Origin: Spirodela intermedia
Lineage: Eukaryota > Streptophyta > Magnoliopsida > Alismatales > Araceae
Length of the DNA stretch: 64,000 nucleotides
Assembly (NCBI GenBank): GCA_902729315.2
Contig: LR746267.1
Coordinates: 1,975,501-2,039,500 of the forward strand
Direction of reading: 5' to 3'
Shown here: positions 28,996 to 41,577 of the stretch, piece after piece
How the letters are laid out: every line of letters begins with the position of its first letter
How positions within the stretch are numbered: position 1 is the stretch's first letter
Translations under genes and position numbers: made by a program
The notes under the pieces: model-generated
The model's database searches: none
What the model saw: only the letters and a program-made list of their open reading frames with translations
Told to the model about the DNA's origin: nothing

Positions 28996-30239
28996 GGGGT
29001 ACTCTCTCTCTCTCTAAGCTTTGGTAATAAGTGGGCTCCACTTGATATCAGTTGGCAGGTATGCAGCATGTTTCTGGCCATCATTTTTTTATGAGTACAG
29101 AAGAGGATGCTCTGCTCTTCATGATTTCATTTACTTCCATCTCTCCCTCTGTTGATGTGATTATCTCCATTCCTAGTTGAAGATGTTCCCTCCAGATTTT
29201 ATCCCTCTTGGGCACTAAGCATCAGTTTTCTCTTTATCATCATCATCATCATCCTCTTCGTCGTAGTCACCATCACACATGATCCATTTAAATTTTTGGC
29301 CCATCATCATTATCAGGATAATTTTATGAATTTTGTTCATCGCTAGCTTCAGGTGAATCCATAATTAATTAAACCCGGCAGCTGTATTTAATTTGTTCAG
29401 AATTATTTATTTGTAATTGATATTTTACTAAACTTACACCTTTGAGCGTATCAGATTGCAGAGCAGCGAAGCCTCTCAATATAAGATTAAAGGCATTTAT
29501 TTTCGAAATAATATATTAGATAATAATTCATCTGATGAATTATTAGAAAATGGGGATCTGGCGCAGTTGACGATGAGGTGACCTTGAGGAATGAGTTCCA
29601 GAAAATGCCTAATTCTGGACACCATTCTATCATTAAGTGGGATGCTTTAGGATCCCAGGGCTTGCTCAAAATCCTATCCAACTTGGTCAAAATAGAGAAG
29701 AACGCACAAAATTTATAGAGAGAGAGAGAGAGAGAGAGAGAAAGCAGCATCAGCAGCAAGTAGACCCAACTTATTGTACTCATCATTTCTAGGCCGTAAA
29801 GTGGGATGTTTGGCTCTTGATTGGCATAGTGCACAAATCTTTATGCTTTCATGGGTATTCTCTTGAGAGCACATTCCCTTCTGGTTGTCTCAGCAAGTCA
29901 ACTAGTATGTTGACCAATTTTCGCAACCCAAAAATTCTACGACGACCCACTGAAGCTCAAAATTTGTAAAAAAATTGAATAAAATCACAATTAGAATGTA
30001 AAAACACTCTAGAAAATGGATTAACTTCCGTTCTTAGTATAATACATTCTTAGTATAATGTACAAGTGAAATTAAGGCAATCTTTAAATAAATATCACTT
30101 CTTTCAACCTGCATAGATCTCTATATTTTGGCAAGGTACCCAACTTATAGATGCGTTTTTCCTTTAATAAGTAATCGACTAGTAAATTATAATCTTAATT
30201 TTTTTATAAAAATAAAAATGATCCTTTAATTATCTCCAA
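28996..30239. other. Intergenic between VPS4 and RH36-like helicase
   Basis: Contains the VPS4 3' UTR, an ATC trinucleotide run near 29237-29255 and a GA microsatellite at 29716-29741. No ORF with recognisable features. Confidence 0.6.
29716..29741. repeat. (GA)n microsatellite
   Basis: A pure GA run of about 26 bp in intergenic DNA. Confidence 0.9.
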
Positions 30240-30660
30240 ATCAACAAACCACCTTCATGATCTATTTGCTAAACTATGTTGACACACGTCATAATTGTTT
30301 ACATTAAATTAATAACTCATTAAATTAGATCCTAAAAAATATTCATACATGTAAGTTGCAAATGATGTCAATTGTTCTAATATCCATTTTATTCTAAAAA
30401 GGCATTTTTATACCAATATTTTATGGATAATCTAAAAAGAAGCTATACTTGGAGCATGAATGAATTTATTCTATTATTATTTCAAAAAATAAGTGCTGAT
30501 ATGGCACATTTTTTCAGATTTCCGTACAAAATATAATCTTTTAAGGGTCAATGGCTTCTAAAAATTGACACCAAATCACATCTTTTATGGGTCAAATTGA
30601 CAATTTGAGATGGTCATTAGGACCAAAAATTTAACTAATCTCTTAATGAAATGAGAGGTT
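30240..30660 (-). repeat. Diverged, inverted single copy of the 470-bp satellite unit
   Basis: Reading the minus-strand version of the 16.5-22.7 kb monomer, matching words appear in the same order. 'GACACACGTCATAATTGTTTAC' resembles the unit's GATACATGTCATAACTATG segment. 'GCAAATGATGTCAATTGTTC' resembles the B-box region of the 22.6 kb unit. 'GGCTTCTAAAAATTGACACC' plus AAATCAC resembles its TTTAGAAG region. Similarity is patchy, so the limits are approximate. Confidence 0.5.
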
Positions 30661-30888
30661 TGGACAACCCCCCCTTAAAAAAAAAAACTATAAAGTTATA
30701 TATAAAATTTATTCACCCATTGGAGCCTCTGACAAATAGATCAAAATGATGATAAAAAAATACGATTTTTAGTATTCAAATGAACCTACGGTTAAAGTTT
30801 TCAAAAACACAATCTCTATTCGGTCGGTCGAAGAGGAACGAGCCCCCCCCCCTGGGACGCAGCAGCTAAACCCTTCTTTCCTCCTCCC
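30661..30888 (+). promoter_or_regulatory. Short upstream region of the DEAD-box helicase gene
   Basis: AT-rich until about 30820, then a C-run and GC-rich sequence leading to the ATG at 30889. No clear TATA box; a compact housekeeping-type promoter is likely. Confidence 0.35.
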
Positions 30889-33818
30889 ATGGAGGACGCC
30901 GGAACCCTACCAACCCCGCCGGACCGCCCATTCTCGATCTTCTCCAATGGCGGCACCGCCAGGAAAAAGGGCCGGAACAACGCTACTCCGCTGCTGCCGC
31001 CGCCGCCGCCTTCGCTTCTCCCTCCGCCGCCGCCGCACGGCGTCTCCGGCGAGGCGTCGACCTTCGCCGACCTCGGCCTCTCCAACTGGGCCGTCGCCAC
31101 CTGCAAGGAGCTCCAGATGAAGCGTCCCACCCCTGTGCAGCGCCACTGCATCCCCCGCATCCTCGCCGGCGACGACGTGTTGGGCCTGGCCGAGACGGGC
31201 AGCGGCAAGACGGCGGCTTTTGCTCTCCCCATCCTCCAGCGGCTCGCCGAGGAGCGGTACGGCGTGTTCGCGCTGGTCGTCACGCCCACCCGCGAGCTGG
31301 CCTACCAGCTCGCCATGCAGTTTCGGGCTCTGGGTTCTTCCCTGGAGGTGAAATGCGCCGTCGTCGTTGGAGGGATGGATATGCTCACGCAGGCGAAGAC
31401 GTTGATGCAGAGGCCGCACATCGTCATCGCCACTCCGGGGAGGATACGGTTTCTCCTCTCGGAGGACTCTGATATTCCGCGCTTGTTCTCGAATACCAAG
31501 GTACCCTTGCTTCATTTTCCTCCCCCTTTTTTCATCCATCATTGGCGCCAAGATTTTTTTTTTTTATTGCAAGAAGAAATCTAGGGTGGGCATCTGGGTC
31601 AATCCCCATCAGATGAATTTTTTTCTTCTCACGACAGAAAAAAGTAAAAATAATTGAGATTAGGGTGTTGACCTTCAGAAACATCTTCTGTTCTTCTTCT
31701 CCTTCAGTTCTTCTAAACCCGTGACGGACCCGTACTCTCTGAACGCCTTGAATTCACCCTACGGCTCAGGCATGATCTCGCTCATTTGAGTGGAATCGGA
31801 AGGAGAAGGGAGAGTTCTAATTGACTCGCCCTATGATTCCACCATCCTTTTCAGAGATTTTCCAAGTTTTTTGGACAAATGTCTGGACTATGTTGAATCG
31901 GTGCCGCGTTTTTGTAGATGGGTTTAGGCTCTGTTAGTAGATCTGCTATCGAGGTATTCAAGGGTGTACCCATCTGCATGGGAGAGGACCCATCAAATGA
32001 AAATCAAGGGTTCAGGATATTTTAGATTCTAGAGAAAAGGTGTGGGCAGACCTCAGAGAAGATCTATGAAATTAATGACTCCTCAGGTGGTCACATACGC
32101 TTTATTTATTCAAAATTTTCCTTACTTTAACTGCTGTGTTTGATAGAAAAAATGCCATATAAAAATAGATTAATGCTAGATTTCATGTTTTTCTTCCTTC
32201 TTTTTCGTGAAGATTAAAACCTATTTTTAATTTCTTTCTTCAGTCAATAAATTATAAAATTAAACTCTTTTCTTAAAACTCCAAGCATTGATAGAATCAT
32301 TGCTGTATCATCAGGTGCTACTCTGGCCCAGCATTAAATCTAGCACTCTGTTCCTTGCTGATCATGCATTGAACATTTTATGGGCATTTGATTACTTATC
32401 CTTTTTTAAATTATTTCCAATACTTTATTTTAAATTGAAATCCCTTTTTTGATACATTGGCTGAGTGTTGACCTTCTCTGTTAATTTCTCCTGACAAATT
32501 TATCCTTTTTGTGTGCATGCCAGTTTCTTGTTCTTGATGAAGCAGATAGAGTTCTGGATGTTGGATTTGAGGAGGAATTAAGGGTGATATTCCAATGTGT
32601 GCCCAAGAATCGGCAAACTCTTTTGTTTTCCGCAACCATGACAGAGAACCTGCGAGCTCTACATGAGCTTTCTGCTAATAGGTCATACTTTTATGAAGCA
32701 TATGAGGGTTTCAAGACAGTTGAGACCCTTAAGCAGCAATATATTTTTCTTCCTGAGCATGTGAAAGACGTCTATCTCTTGCATATCTTGTCAAAGATGG
32801 AAGACTTGTCTATCCGTTCAGCAATGATATTTGTTTCTACCTGCAGGTATTAATGTCAATCTTGAACCGAATATTTTCAATGCACCTCATGGTTCACTTT
32901 GATTATTGCCATGGTCAAATGCCTAGTTTTATCTGCATCTACCTCCTGCCTCCTCAACTTTCACATTCTTGACTTTTCTCCATTCCTAAGATAGAATCCA
33001 TGTTTTGTTGTATAATCTCATTGAATGGGGAAAGTATGATAAGCCTAATCACAGGTGGGTTCATCTTGAGAGTTGGATTCATCTGGTTTGATGCGCAAAT
33101 ATGTTTTAAACTAAACGAGGGTGTAACTTATACACATTTTTATAAAAGTTTGGTTTTGGTTAATTATCCCTTAATATGGAGAGGATAGAAAGTATGAGCT
33201 GACTTGAAACCCGTTGACCATGCAGATGAGACCATGAGTTGACCAGCATGCTCCCGCTCCCTCTGTTCTAACAGTGGTTTAAACTCACCATTGTCTTCGC
33301 CCAATCAGGACTTGTCATCTTTTGGACATACTACTCGAAGAGCTTGGTCAATCTGCAGTGTCCCTACACTCCCACAAGTCTCAGTCTCTCAGGCTCGCTG
33401 CACTCAACCGATTCAAGTCGCGCCAAGTTCCTGTCTTGTTGGCGACCGATGTAGCCAGCCGGGGTTTGGACATCCCAACAGTGGATCTGGTGATAAACTA
33501 TGATATCCCGCGGTATGTTTCTATATATCTAATCATCTGCCTCTCAAGAACTCTGTTTGTGGTGAGAAGAACGTTTTTCATTAAACCATGGGTATGAAAT
33601 TGTGTCAGCTACCCGCGTGATTATGTTCACCGTGTGGGACGGACGGCAAGGGCTGGCAGAGAAGGGGTTTCACTGAGCTTCATCACTCCGGTATGCTTGC
33701 TAAATATGGTTTCTTTTCTGTGAATTATTTTCTATAATTAGTTGATTATTTTGGCATTTGGTGTTGAGAATAACCCAAGAAGGGGAAAAAATAAGAACAT
33801 AGGAAGAGTAGGAAGGAA

Positions 33819-33856
<38 letters not shown>

Positions 33857-34887
33857 AGGGGGGGGGGGTCTCTCAGGAGGTCAGCCATGCCTTATTAGCC
33901 ATGCTCAGCCTAAGTGAAAAACTGCAAATATACCAGCTATTGATAGATATTTTTCTTCAAAAGGGAATATAATTTAAGCCATGACACTTGATGGGTATTT
34001 TTCTTTTACTGCTAAAATATGAGTATTTTTTTCTGAATTAAGAATTTGTTAGTTGCTTGCTAGAAGAGGATGGAAAAGAATCACATCTGTGTATTACTTA
34101 AAATCCCCTCCAGGTCTTTCCAGTTCTTGAGCACAGTTCTTGACTGACTTTGGCAGCATGGTATATATGTGCATGTTGATTTATAATGTTCTTTTATTTT
34201 CTTGTTTTGTTTGTCAGAGTGATGTGGCCCTTATTCATGAAATAGAGGCTACGATAGGGGAAAAGCTTGTTGCTTTTGAATGCAAAGAGAACGAGGTTCT
34301 TGAGGACATCACAAAGGTTATATATCTTCACAACACAATTCACTGCATCTTTACTAAAATCAATATCATGCATAGTGATATTTTCCTATTATAGCTGAAA
34401 ATTTGGATTTTTGTATGCATATTATTTCCTCCAATCTTTTGGGATTGAGAGATCAAATCATGTTCAAAGACCCTCCACCTAGATGCTACTGTTTATTTGA
34501 GTAGTTTGTGGAAGTGGGCACCAGGAGAGCGCAGGCTATAGGATCTACATCTAGGTCTAGGGTTTATAAGTTAATGTGGCCATTAAAGCACTGAGATGGG
34601 ACGATTAAAACTTTAAATGCTTCCATTCTCTGTGAGCGGTCTTCTTCTTCTTGCAGTAAGTCGATGCTTGATGCTTTCTATAACTATCACAGAAAGCCTT
34701 TAGATTGACATTTGATGGAGATGATCATCTTCAGGTGTACAAAGCGAGGCGTGTTGCAAGGATGAAGATGGTGGACGATGGCTTTGAAGAGAGAGCCAAG
34801 GTGAGGAAATCCCAGAAGCTGAGGGTGTTGGAAGAAAAGGGTCTGCTAAAGAAGAGGAAGCATGAGAAGAAAATGCAAGGATCTTAA
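30889..34887 (+). CDS. RH36: DEAD-box ATP-dependent RNA helicase 36-like (DDX49/Dbp8 group)
   Basis: Probable nucleolar RNA helicase for 18S rRNA/small-subunit maturation, by analogy with yeast Dbp8, human DDX49 and Arabidopsis RH36 (SLOW WALKER3). Six exons: 30889-31500, 32524-32846, 33309-33512, 33609-33690, 34218-34316, 34735-34887; 1473 nt, 490 aa, the family's usual size. A Pro-rich N-terminal tail precedes the Q motif (F59 to PTPVQ near 80-84). Motif I AETGSGKT is at 101-108, Ia PTRELA 133-138, Ib TPGR 182-185, II DEAD 209-212, III SAT 240-242, [11 protein letters not shown] 357-366 and [12 protein letters not shown] 387-396. A Lys/Arg-rich tail ([11 protein letters not shown]...KKRKHEKK) ends the protein, as in Dbp8-type enzymes. 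All motifs are intact. The orthologue assignment rests on this architecture and tail. Confidence 0.95.
33806..33867. repeat. (GAAA/GGAA)n tract followed by G10
   Basis: A purine tract of GGAA then GAAA units, ending in about ten Gs, inside helicase intron 4 (33691-34217). Confidence 0.9.
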
Positions 34888-35478
34888 TAAGATGGGGAAT
34901 GAACAAGCTGAGATATTTTATTTATTTCATCAAAATCTTGGCTTCCCCCCTTATTGTGTATATATGAGCTCACATTCTGCAGTTTTTCTCATATAAGAGG
35001 AGCAATTATCCCATGTGATTTTCTCTCGGATTGCTTTCCACTGGAGGAGAAAAATTCCTATTTTTGTTAGTGAAAAAAACACCCCAGCACATGAATATAA
35101 CATTCTTCATATGGAAACTTATTCTTCATATGACAATCCAAATAAGAAGCTTGTTGTCTTGTTTTTTAGTAAAACTTAATCCCCTGTTCTTTCTGTTCTT
35201 TGGCATCTGATAGGGAGAGTTTATGTCCTTCCACTTTTGTCTCTCTAGCAGGGCTGAAATTATTCGTTAACAAAATAATTTTGTTTTAAAAAAGTGTCAT
35301 ACATTGAAAGTAGAATGCGATGAGAGAGAATTGAGAAAGAGTTTTAAAGAAGTGACCAGTTTCCTAGGGGAAACCTTAAAGTCAAACCTCCGGAAGGTCA
35401 AATGCATGAAGAGATAGAGAACACTGAAATCACCAACCAAGCCTTCTCTCAGATGGTAGTCGAAGCGACTGAGGAGAC
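34888..35478. other. Convergent 3' intergenic region
   Basis: The 3' UTRs of the plus-strand helicase and the minus-strand proteasome gene face each other here. AT-rich, no gene. The two stop codons are only ~590 bp apart, so the transcripts may overlap at their ends. Confidence 0.6.
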
Positions 35479-38400
35479 TCACTCTTCCATCACATCTACT
35501 TCCACCTCAGCCACCTTCTGCTTCAGCAGAGTGATCTTCGTGGACAGCACTTCTGCAGGAACAGAGCCGAGTTGAGCAGAAGCTCTTTTTCTAAAAAAAG
35601 AAAACTTTCCAAATTATAAACATATATGCATTAAAATTGTTACCCGTTTGGCCTTTGATGAAGGAATAGCCCTTGGAGCTGATGTAGGTCCTGGGATTCG
35701 GCAATTGGAAGTTCCTCAGGTACTCCACTTGGTCCTTTATTTGCAGAAGCCAAGCAGGGGAAGCAGAATTAATGGAAAGCAAAAAAAAAAAGAAAAAAAG
35801 AAAAAAAAAGGACAAAATAAGCTTGCAGAAGATTGTGTCATCTCACCTTGGTAATGACGCAGACATCCACGTTGCTGCCGCTCCCAAGATCATTGAATAT
35901 GCCCGAACAGATGGCTTCACTGACTAAACTGATTCCTTCGTCCCTCTGAGTAAGAGAAAGTAGAGACATTATGTTTCAAACACGCTGTTCAAACTGACGT
36001 TGGTATTAGAATTCTCAGTTGATCTGTGATAGTAATGGCTCTATAAGGCCCATAAGCCTATAATTAAATGGGCCTAGAGTAGTTCTTCCTCCTCTCCTAT
36101 ACGTATGAGATAAATGCCCATGAACAGGGACAGAATCTGAGCATTCACAACAAAATGCGAATGGCAAAAACAGGTCAAGCTCTCAAATTCTTCAGAAAAA
36201 TTGATACAATATAATATCCACATCATTCGTATCTATACATATACATATATATCCTCAAGGTGTTTGTCACAGAGTGCATATAAACCTTCAAATTGTGAAG
36301 CAACAACAGATAAATGCCGAAGAGAATTCATGTAAAAAGGTATTTTAGTAAGTTTCAGATGACATACAGTAAGACCCTCTCTGTATTTTGATTCAAACAC
36401 CGCCATGGCTGCCAGCGAACCGGATCCCATTGTAGCAAACGGGAGAGTATCAGTTGAGCCATGAGGATAGATCTGCACATGTGGGCGAGCTATCAAATAT
36501 GCAAGTACATGCAACCGGAAAACCAATCTCTTTATCAACATAAAGAGCACCAGTTGAACTGTGGGGGTAGATGAGTATTATGGGCAAAAGTAGTGGTTTC
36601 TCGAAAGAAATAATGAGATTGTTGATACAGTTATCAGATGAAGAAAACATTTATGCAGTCAAATAAGGAGCATATAAACATACTGTGTGCAGATGCGGTC
36701 CAGTGACATCAACACCACCGAGAACCAAAGCAGCGCTGACGTAACCTTGGTAGCTGGCCAAAAAAGTTTATAAAAATTGGAGAAGAACATAATTTGAGTT
36801 GAAACCACGCTAAAAGACTAAGCAAAAAGCATGAGATGCGATGACAGAAGTATATAAACCTGAACAAGTGTGTCTTCAAAAGAGTAAGTGCAGTAACAAC
36901 CCTTGATTCACGGCCTGTGGCATATCGGTGCAATTGAAGCTGGGAGCTAACCATGTCTGGGAAGGAAATCATGGATAGTCAATATGTCACCACAGTGAGA
37001 CAAATGACACCGAGGACAGAAAAAATGATCACCAAGAAAAGTGTAACAAGAGCAAGAGGATATGATTAAAACTTAAATATCTGGATTAAAAAATAAACCG
37101 GAAAAAAATAAAATCTGAACCTACCAGTCACGGCTTCTGTGTCTGCAGCAGTTCCTGCACCACAGCAGTATATATTTGGTGCCATGTAATGAATTTTCTC
37201 GCAGTTTTTATCAGCTACTATTGGCCCTTCAGTTGCCCTGGTATCTGCTCCCAAAACAATGCCATCCTAATGAAAATTTTAAATAAGAGACAAAAATAGT
37301 TAGCCCATTAAAAATCATTGGCACTAACTTGGGAACTCAAAACTGACTAATGATTCTCTTTAACTTTCTGCCACTAAGACTGCTGGCCAACGAATCTCAA
37401 ACAAGGAAGTCAATTTTTTTTATTCAAGAAAAAAGGACGGGTATTACTGAATGTATCACAAGAGGAAACCGCTCTAATCTGGATCAACAAAGTGCAAGTG
37501 TCTCCATGACAAAAACAGTTGGATAGGGTTTCCATTATGGGAGTGAGAAGATCATATCTAACGGACGTTGTCACAGGGTGATGCCACTTATCCTGTAAGA
37601 GCTCATTGTGTTCAGAAGCCACGTTATAATAATATAGGCAGCCAAAATTACCCTTTTTATTAACAATAAAAAATAAGTGCTACTGTAAAGCAAGTCAAAC
37701 ATTTTCCAGTTGGCATGTTGGGAATCCGGTCTACAGCTAAATAATATGTGAGAAAGTACAAGTTCATATCATTAAATTACACGATTGAAAAGAAACAGAA
37801 AGGTCAATAAATTGAAAGTGTTGCAAAATACTTAGGCGGTATAAATGTGGTGTTACATTAGTGATAGGCAATTACTGAGGGAAAGAAACCCCATAATTCA
37901 TACGGCTTTCTAGATTACACCATTTCTCAAACTCCCAGATGATAGGAACACGTTAGTTTAACAATCATTCAGGGTTATTGCATAACTTGATCCACACAAT
38001 GCAAACAAAGAGACATTACTTGATAGGCTGAGCACTAAGAGCTCGGTTCATTAGTAATTAAATGAGATCAAGGATCATGTTCTATTAGATAACATGAAGC
38101 ATATACAGAAGTGATCAGATAACTTCATAAACACATTCTTCCTCCCAGACTGGGAAGGATTAATGAAAATATTGGGGAAATGCCTAAACAATACATTTTT
38201 CTTCAACAATGCAACAGGACCACGTTGAAAGTAGAATAAGACGTGCCAAATAACAAGCATAAGGGTACAACATTTCCAACACTAAGGTTTTATGTTACCA
38301 GAAAATGTATGAAGACAACTATCACTATAACTCTATAACCAATTGGGATGACAAACACAATTACATGTCATAACATCCTTGTGCTGCCAGTTCAAACAGA

Positions 38401-38544
38401 AGGAATCATCCATACCTGAAATACCAAACCCACAATTGTTGTTCCTGTCTTCAGAAATGATGGTGGCTTTAGACCTTTGCCCGCAATCATTTCATTCCTG
38501 CGGCACAAATCAAAGCTAAAACCACCCTTTGGTGGAACTTCCAT
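35479..38544 (-). CDS. PBB: 20S proteasome subunit beta type-7 (PBB)
   Basis: Catalytic beta-2 (trypsin-like) subunit of the 20S core. Coding exons on the minus strand: 38544-38416, 37266-37125, 36956-36860, 36753-36684, 36472-36368, 35945-35847, 35734-35644, 35552-35479; 807 nt, 268 aa, close to Arabidopsis PBB1/PBB2. The start [17 protein letters not shown] opens a short propeptide. Processing before TTIVGL leaves Thr35 as the N-terminal nucleophile; later conserved parts are [63 protein letters not shown] and [20 protein letters not shown]. The C-terminal extension embraces neighbouring subunits in the family. The acceptor of exon 7 (ATAAAG) is pyrimidine-poor, so that junction is slightly less sure. 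The ATG lies in the second exon; a leader exon is proposed at ~40.42-40.6 kb. Confidence 0.96.
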
Positions 38545-38551
38545 CACCACT

Positions 38552-40419
38552 CTGCTAATACTACAAAAAAGATAACGAAAATGAGCCCAGTGACAAGAAA
38601 TCAGACTGTGCAAAAATTGTATTAAAAATAGGATAAAAGAATCATCTAGACATTGTAAATAGTATGTTTACATAAAAAATGAACATTAGAATATAGACAA
38701 AATAGCAGCACAATCCGATGCAAGAAAACAGAAACACAGGATACTCTAGTAGCTCCACTTGATCTGTTTATTTAGTATTTGGCTTACGTTTTGCCAATTT
38801 ATCAGAGAGTTTTGACAACAGAAATATAGTGTTGTCTTTAATCTCACTTTTCTCAGAAGAGGTTATTGTTGAATAATGAAAAGGAGAATGATCTCTCTGT
38901 CATGAATTTTTCCATCGACCAAGAGTTTTTATAAATTTAGGAGTGAATGAACATTAGTGAGATTCACATTGAAAGCATTTATATCATTTACTGGGCTTAA
39001 ACTTACAAAATATAATGTTCTAGCATGATTCTGAACACTTGTTTTAATGATTCCTTCTCTCTAATTTTGAAGGTGTTTTAGTTAGAGCAACTGTATTATT
39101 AGATCTATCCATTGGAAATTTAGGTTTGATTTAATTCCACCTATGCCACCAGCCATACCCAATTTAATTACAAGCCTCAAACAAAGTCATACCAGAAAAT
39201 AACTACCTATAAAATGACTTCTCGTACAGCTGATTTACCGAAATAAAGTGTGCATGCTTGGCAGCTTGTTTATGCCATAAGGAGTTGAAGAAGATCCCTT
39301 AATACGTTTCGTCATTCCTTTTACTGCGATTACTCGAATCCCCTGCTCCCATTTGATAAGATCCGGACTAATAGAATGGGCACATGTGGTGGAAATCCTT
39401 TGGCCTATCCCTTCTGTTATAGATAGCAAACCAGGATATGATTTCCCCTTTCTCAACAAGAAGTCATATGTCTAAGAGGCCTTTTTCCAGCCCCATTTCC
39501 ATACCCTTTCCCCGTCTAGGCTATTTTTTATCAGTCAACATAGCTTTCCCGATTCCAAATCATGGTTTGTACACTTCCTCTCTCTTTATCAGTCTAGCAT
39601 GAAGCCCTACACTGTAGGTAAGTCAAGGCATCATTTAAGATAAGTTTCGTTCATCATTTCTTCACACATTTTACCGTAAATGTACATTGATCTCTTTCTC
39701 ATCAACCTTATGGCGGTTGCAATAGGTCAATGTGTATTTTTTGCTCCCTCTCAACCGTGGCCTCTGGATAGAGCTGAAGGCATTTATTTGCAGACTGGCC
39801 AGCAAACGTGGACACAACGATTTTCCGGTTGTTTATGGGTACCGTCCAGTGGCAAAACCACAGCCAAATCGTTCTCGGAAATTATAGCTTTCCATGCCAG
39901 TTCATCTACAGCGCTAGTTCATGCCAGTTTACAAAGAATTGTATCATTAAGCTAGAGAAAACTCGGGCACATTGACGCAGTTTAAGTACCCCTAATTTTA
40001 AAATATGGTCTTGTCATCTTTACAGCAGTAAGTTCTCAATGGCGCAGCTATCTTTAAAGAGATGATCGATGTACATGACTATTACACAGTATCTCATTAA
40101 GTTCACAGAAATGACATCATGATCTTAGTGCGTTATCCGGCCTGATGTTTTCTTTTCACCAAGATTTTTATTTTTCAACCCATTAGAATTTCTGGACTCC
40201 TATACTTCCCTCAGCTTCACCCACAATGAAGACGACGATTTGTCTCCTCTCCACTCTTCCCCCCTACACTCCTGAGTTGACCACGCTTGGACATCTAACA
40301 ACGCCCACCCTACTTTCGCACTCTATCACGGAGATCACTCCCCTGAGAAAATCCGAAAAGGGAAAACAAGAGGGGACGCAAACTAGAAGGAATAAACAAC
40401 AGGACTCGTGGTAACGTAC
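38552..40419 (-). other. Proposed 5'-UTR intron of the proteasome gene, with a possible organelle-like insert
   Basis: AT-rich at the beta-7 end. Between about 39200 and 39960 the composition is more balanced and long frames are open on both strands (39459-39235 minus, 39680-39955 plus), with no domain that I recognise. The texture is unlike the neighbouring intron and resembles plant mitochondrial DNA. This is an impression, not a match. Confidence 0.35.
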
Positions 40420-40615
40420 CTCCCCTTCTCAGCCGAGCTTCCACAGAGGACTTCCACTTCGGAGGAGGAGACGAATCTCCCGCTGTATCAGAGCTCGCCG
40501 GTAACGTTCGATGGGGCTTCCCCGACCGCCGTGATGCTTCCTCGGGAGGATCTCTGCGCGATGCAGAGGCTAGGGCTCAGGGGAAGGCGAAGGCGAAGGC
40601 TCGAATAATCTACAG
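40420..40615 (-). other. Probable non-coding first exon of the proteasome beta-7 gene
   Basis: On the minus strand a GC-rich block ends at 40420 in GGGGAG|GTACGTT, a good donor. The matching acceptor is TATTAGCAG at 38552, 7 nt before the beta-7 ATG. No ATG occurs in the block. This gives a 5'-UTR intron of about 1.87 kb. The upstream limit (transcript start) is a guess. Confidence 0.55.
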
Positions 40616-41366
40616 ATGTGGGGAGACCGGTTCAGTTCCCGGTTCAAGAAGCCAGTCCGGTTCCGGGTTGAACAGCTTCATCAGATTCCGGTCCACCACT
40701 GTGCGAAGACGGGGAGCGCCTGTTTTATTCAGGATTCCCTGAAGTGCTACGTGGCGGGAGGGACCCACTGCCTTCTCACACAGCTGGTGCGGCCTCGAGC
40801 CCCCACGTACCATATTTAAGGGTATTATGGTCATATCAAACCAACTCCCCCGCCGGAATCATCGGAGCTGTCACGTGCACGGCAAGGTCTCGTTTTCTCT
40901 TTGAACCACGTCAGCAAGTGGGACCCACATAAAAGTAGGACCCGCCATTAAGGCTTGAGGCGAGAAGGGAAAGAGAGGGCCCACGCGCCCGTTAATTTCC
41001 GGAAAAGGCAAAAAGAGGGGGAGAAATGCGGGCGGCGAGGAGAGGACTGCGTGATCCCCACCGCGCCGCCGCCGCCGCCTCGGCCACCGCCGGTGGCGCC
41101 GCCGTCGCCGGCCGGCGAGCCACGTCCTCCGCCGCCGCCGCCCCACCGCCGCCCAAGGGGAAAGGTAGGCGGGTGAGGAGGAAGAGGGCAGAGAGAGAGG
41201 AGGAGGAGGAGAGAGAAAGTGCCCCCTCCTCGAGGAGCAGCAGGCTTCTCGCAGCGCCACGTGGCGAGTTACAAGTGGGCGCCCAGTTCCGGGTTCCCCA
41301 CAACAGCACACCCTGCCATGTCAGTGTCGTCCTACGCCCCCGGCGAATCCGTATCGTATGGGGGCG

Positions 41367-41410
<44 letters not shown>

Positions 41411-41577
41411 TTAGTCCTCCCTGCCTCCCTGTCTCCCTCTCCTCCCTCTCTCTCCCCACCGCTCTCCCCGGTGCCCTAATTCCCAGGGGCCCCTCTCCCC
41501 CTTCGTCGGAGCGCCGGCCGTGCTGCTGGGTAATTGGCAGCCTTGTGCTCAGAGGCCGCCTGAGCCAGTTGAATCAG
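40616..41577. promoter_or_regulatory. Shared divergent promoter region and CHR4 leader exon
   Basis: Only ~1 kb separates the leader of the minus-strand proteasome gene from the leader of the plus-strand CHR4 gene. The region is GC-rich. It has CACGTG G-boxes at 40872-40877 and 41258-41263 (the latter within the palindrome GCCACGTGGC, 41256-41265), an ACGTCA-type site near 40905 and a CT tract at 41378-41408. A GAATCAG|GTGAGT donor at 41577/41578 ends the probable CHR4 leader exon. Confidence 0.5.
41378..41408. repeat. (CT)n microsatellite after a C run
   Basis: A C10 run is followed by a ~31 bp CT repeat in the probable CHR4 promoter or leader, then further CT-rich sequence. Y-patch-like CT tracts are typical of plant core promoters. 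Confidence 0.85.

Noticed and set aside
37410-37622. 70-codon minus-strand ORF in a proteasome intron
   Set aside because: Lies between beta-7 exons 1 and 2, with no homology seen and no effect on the exon model.
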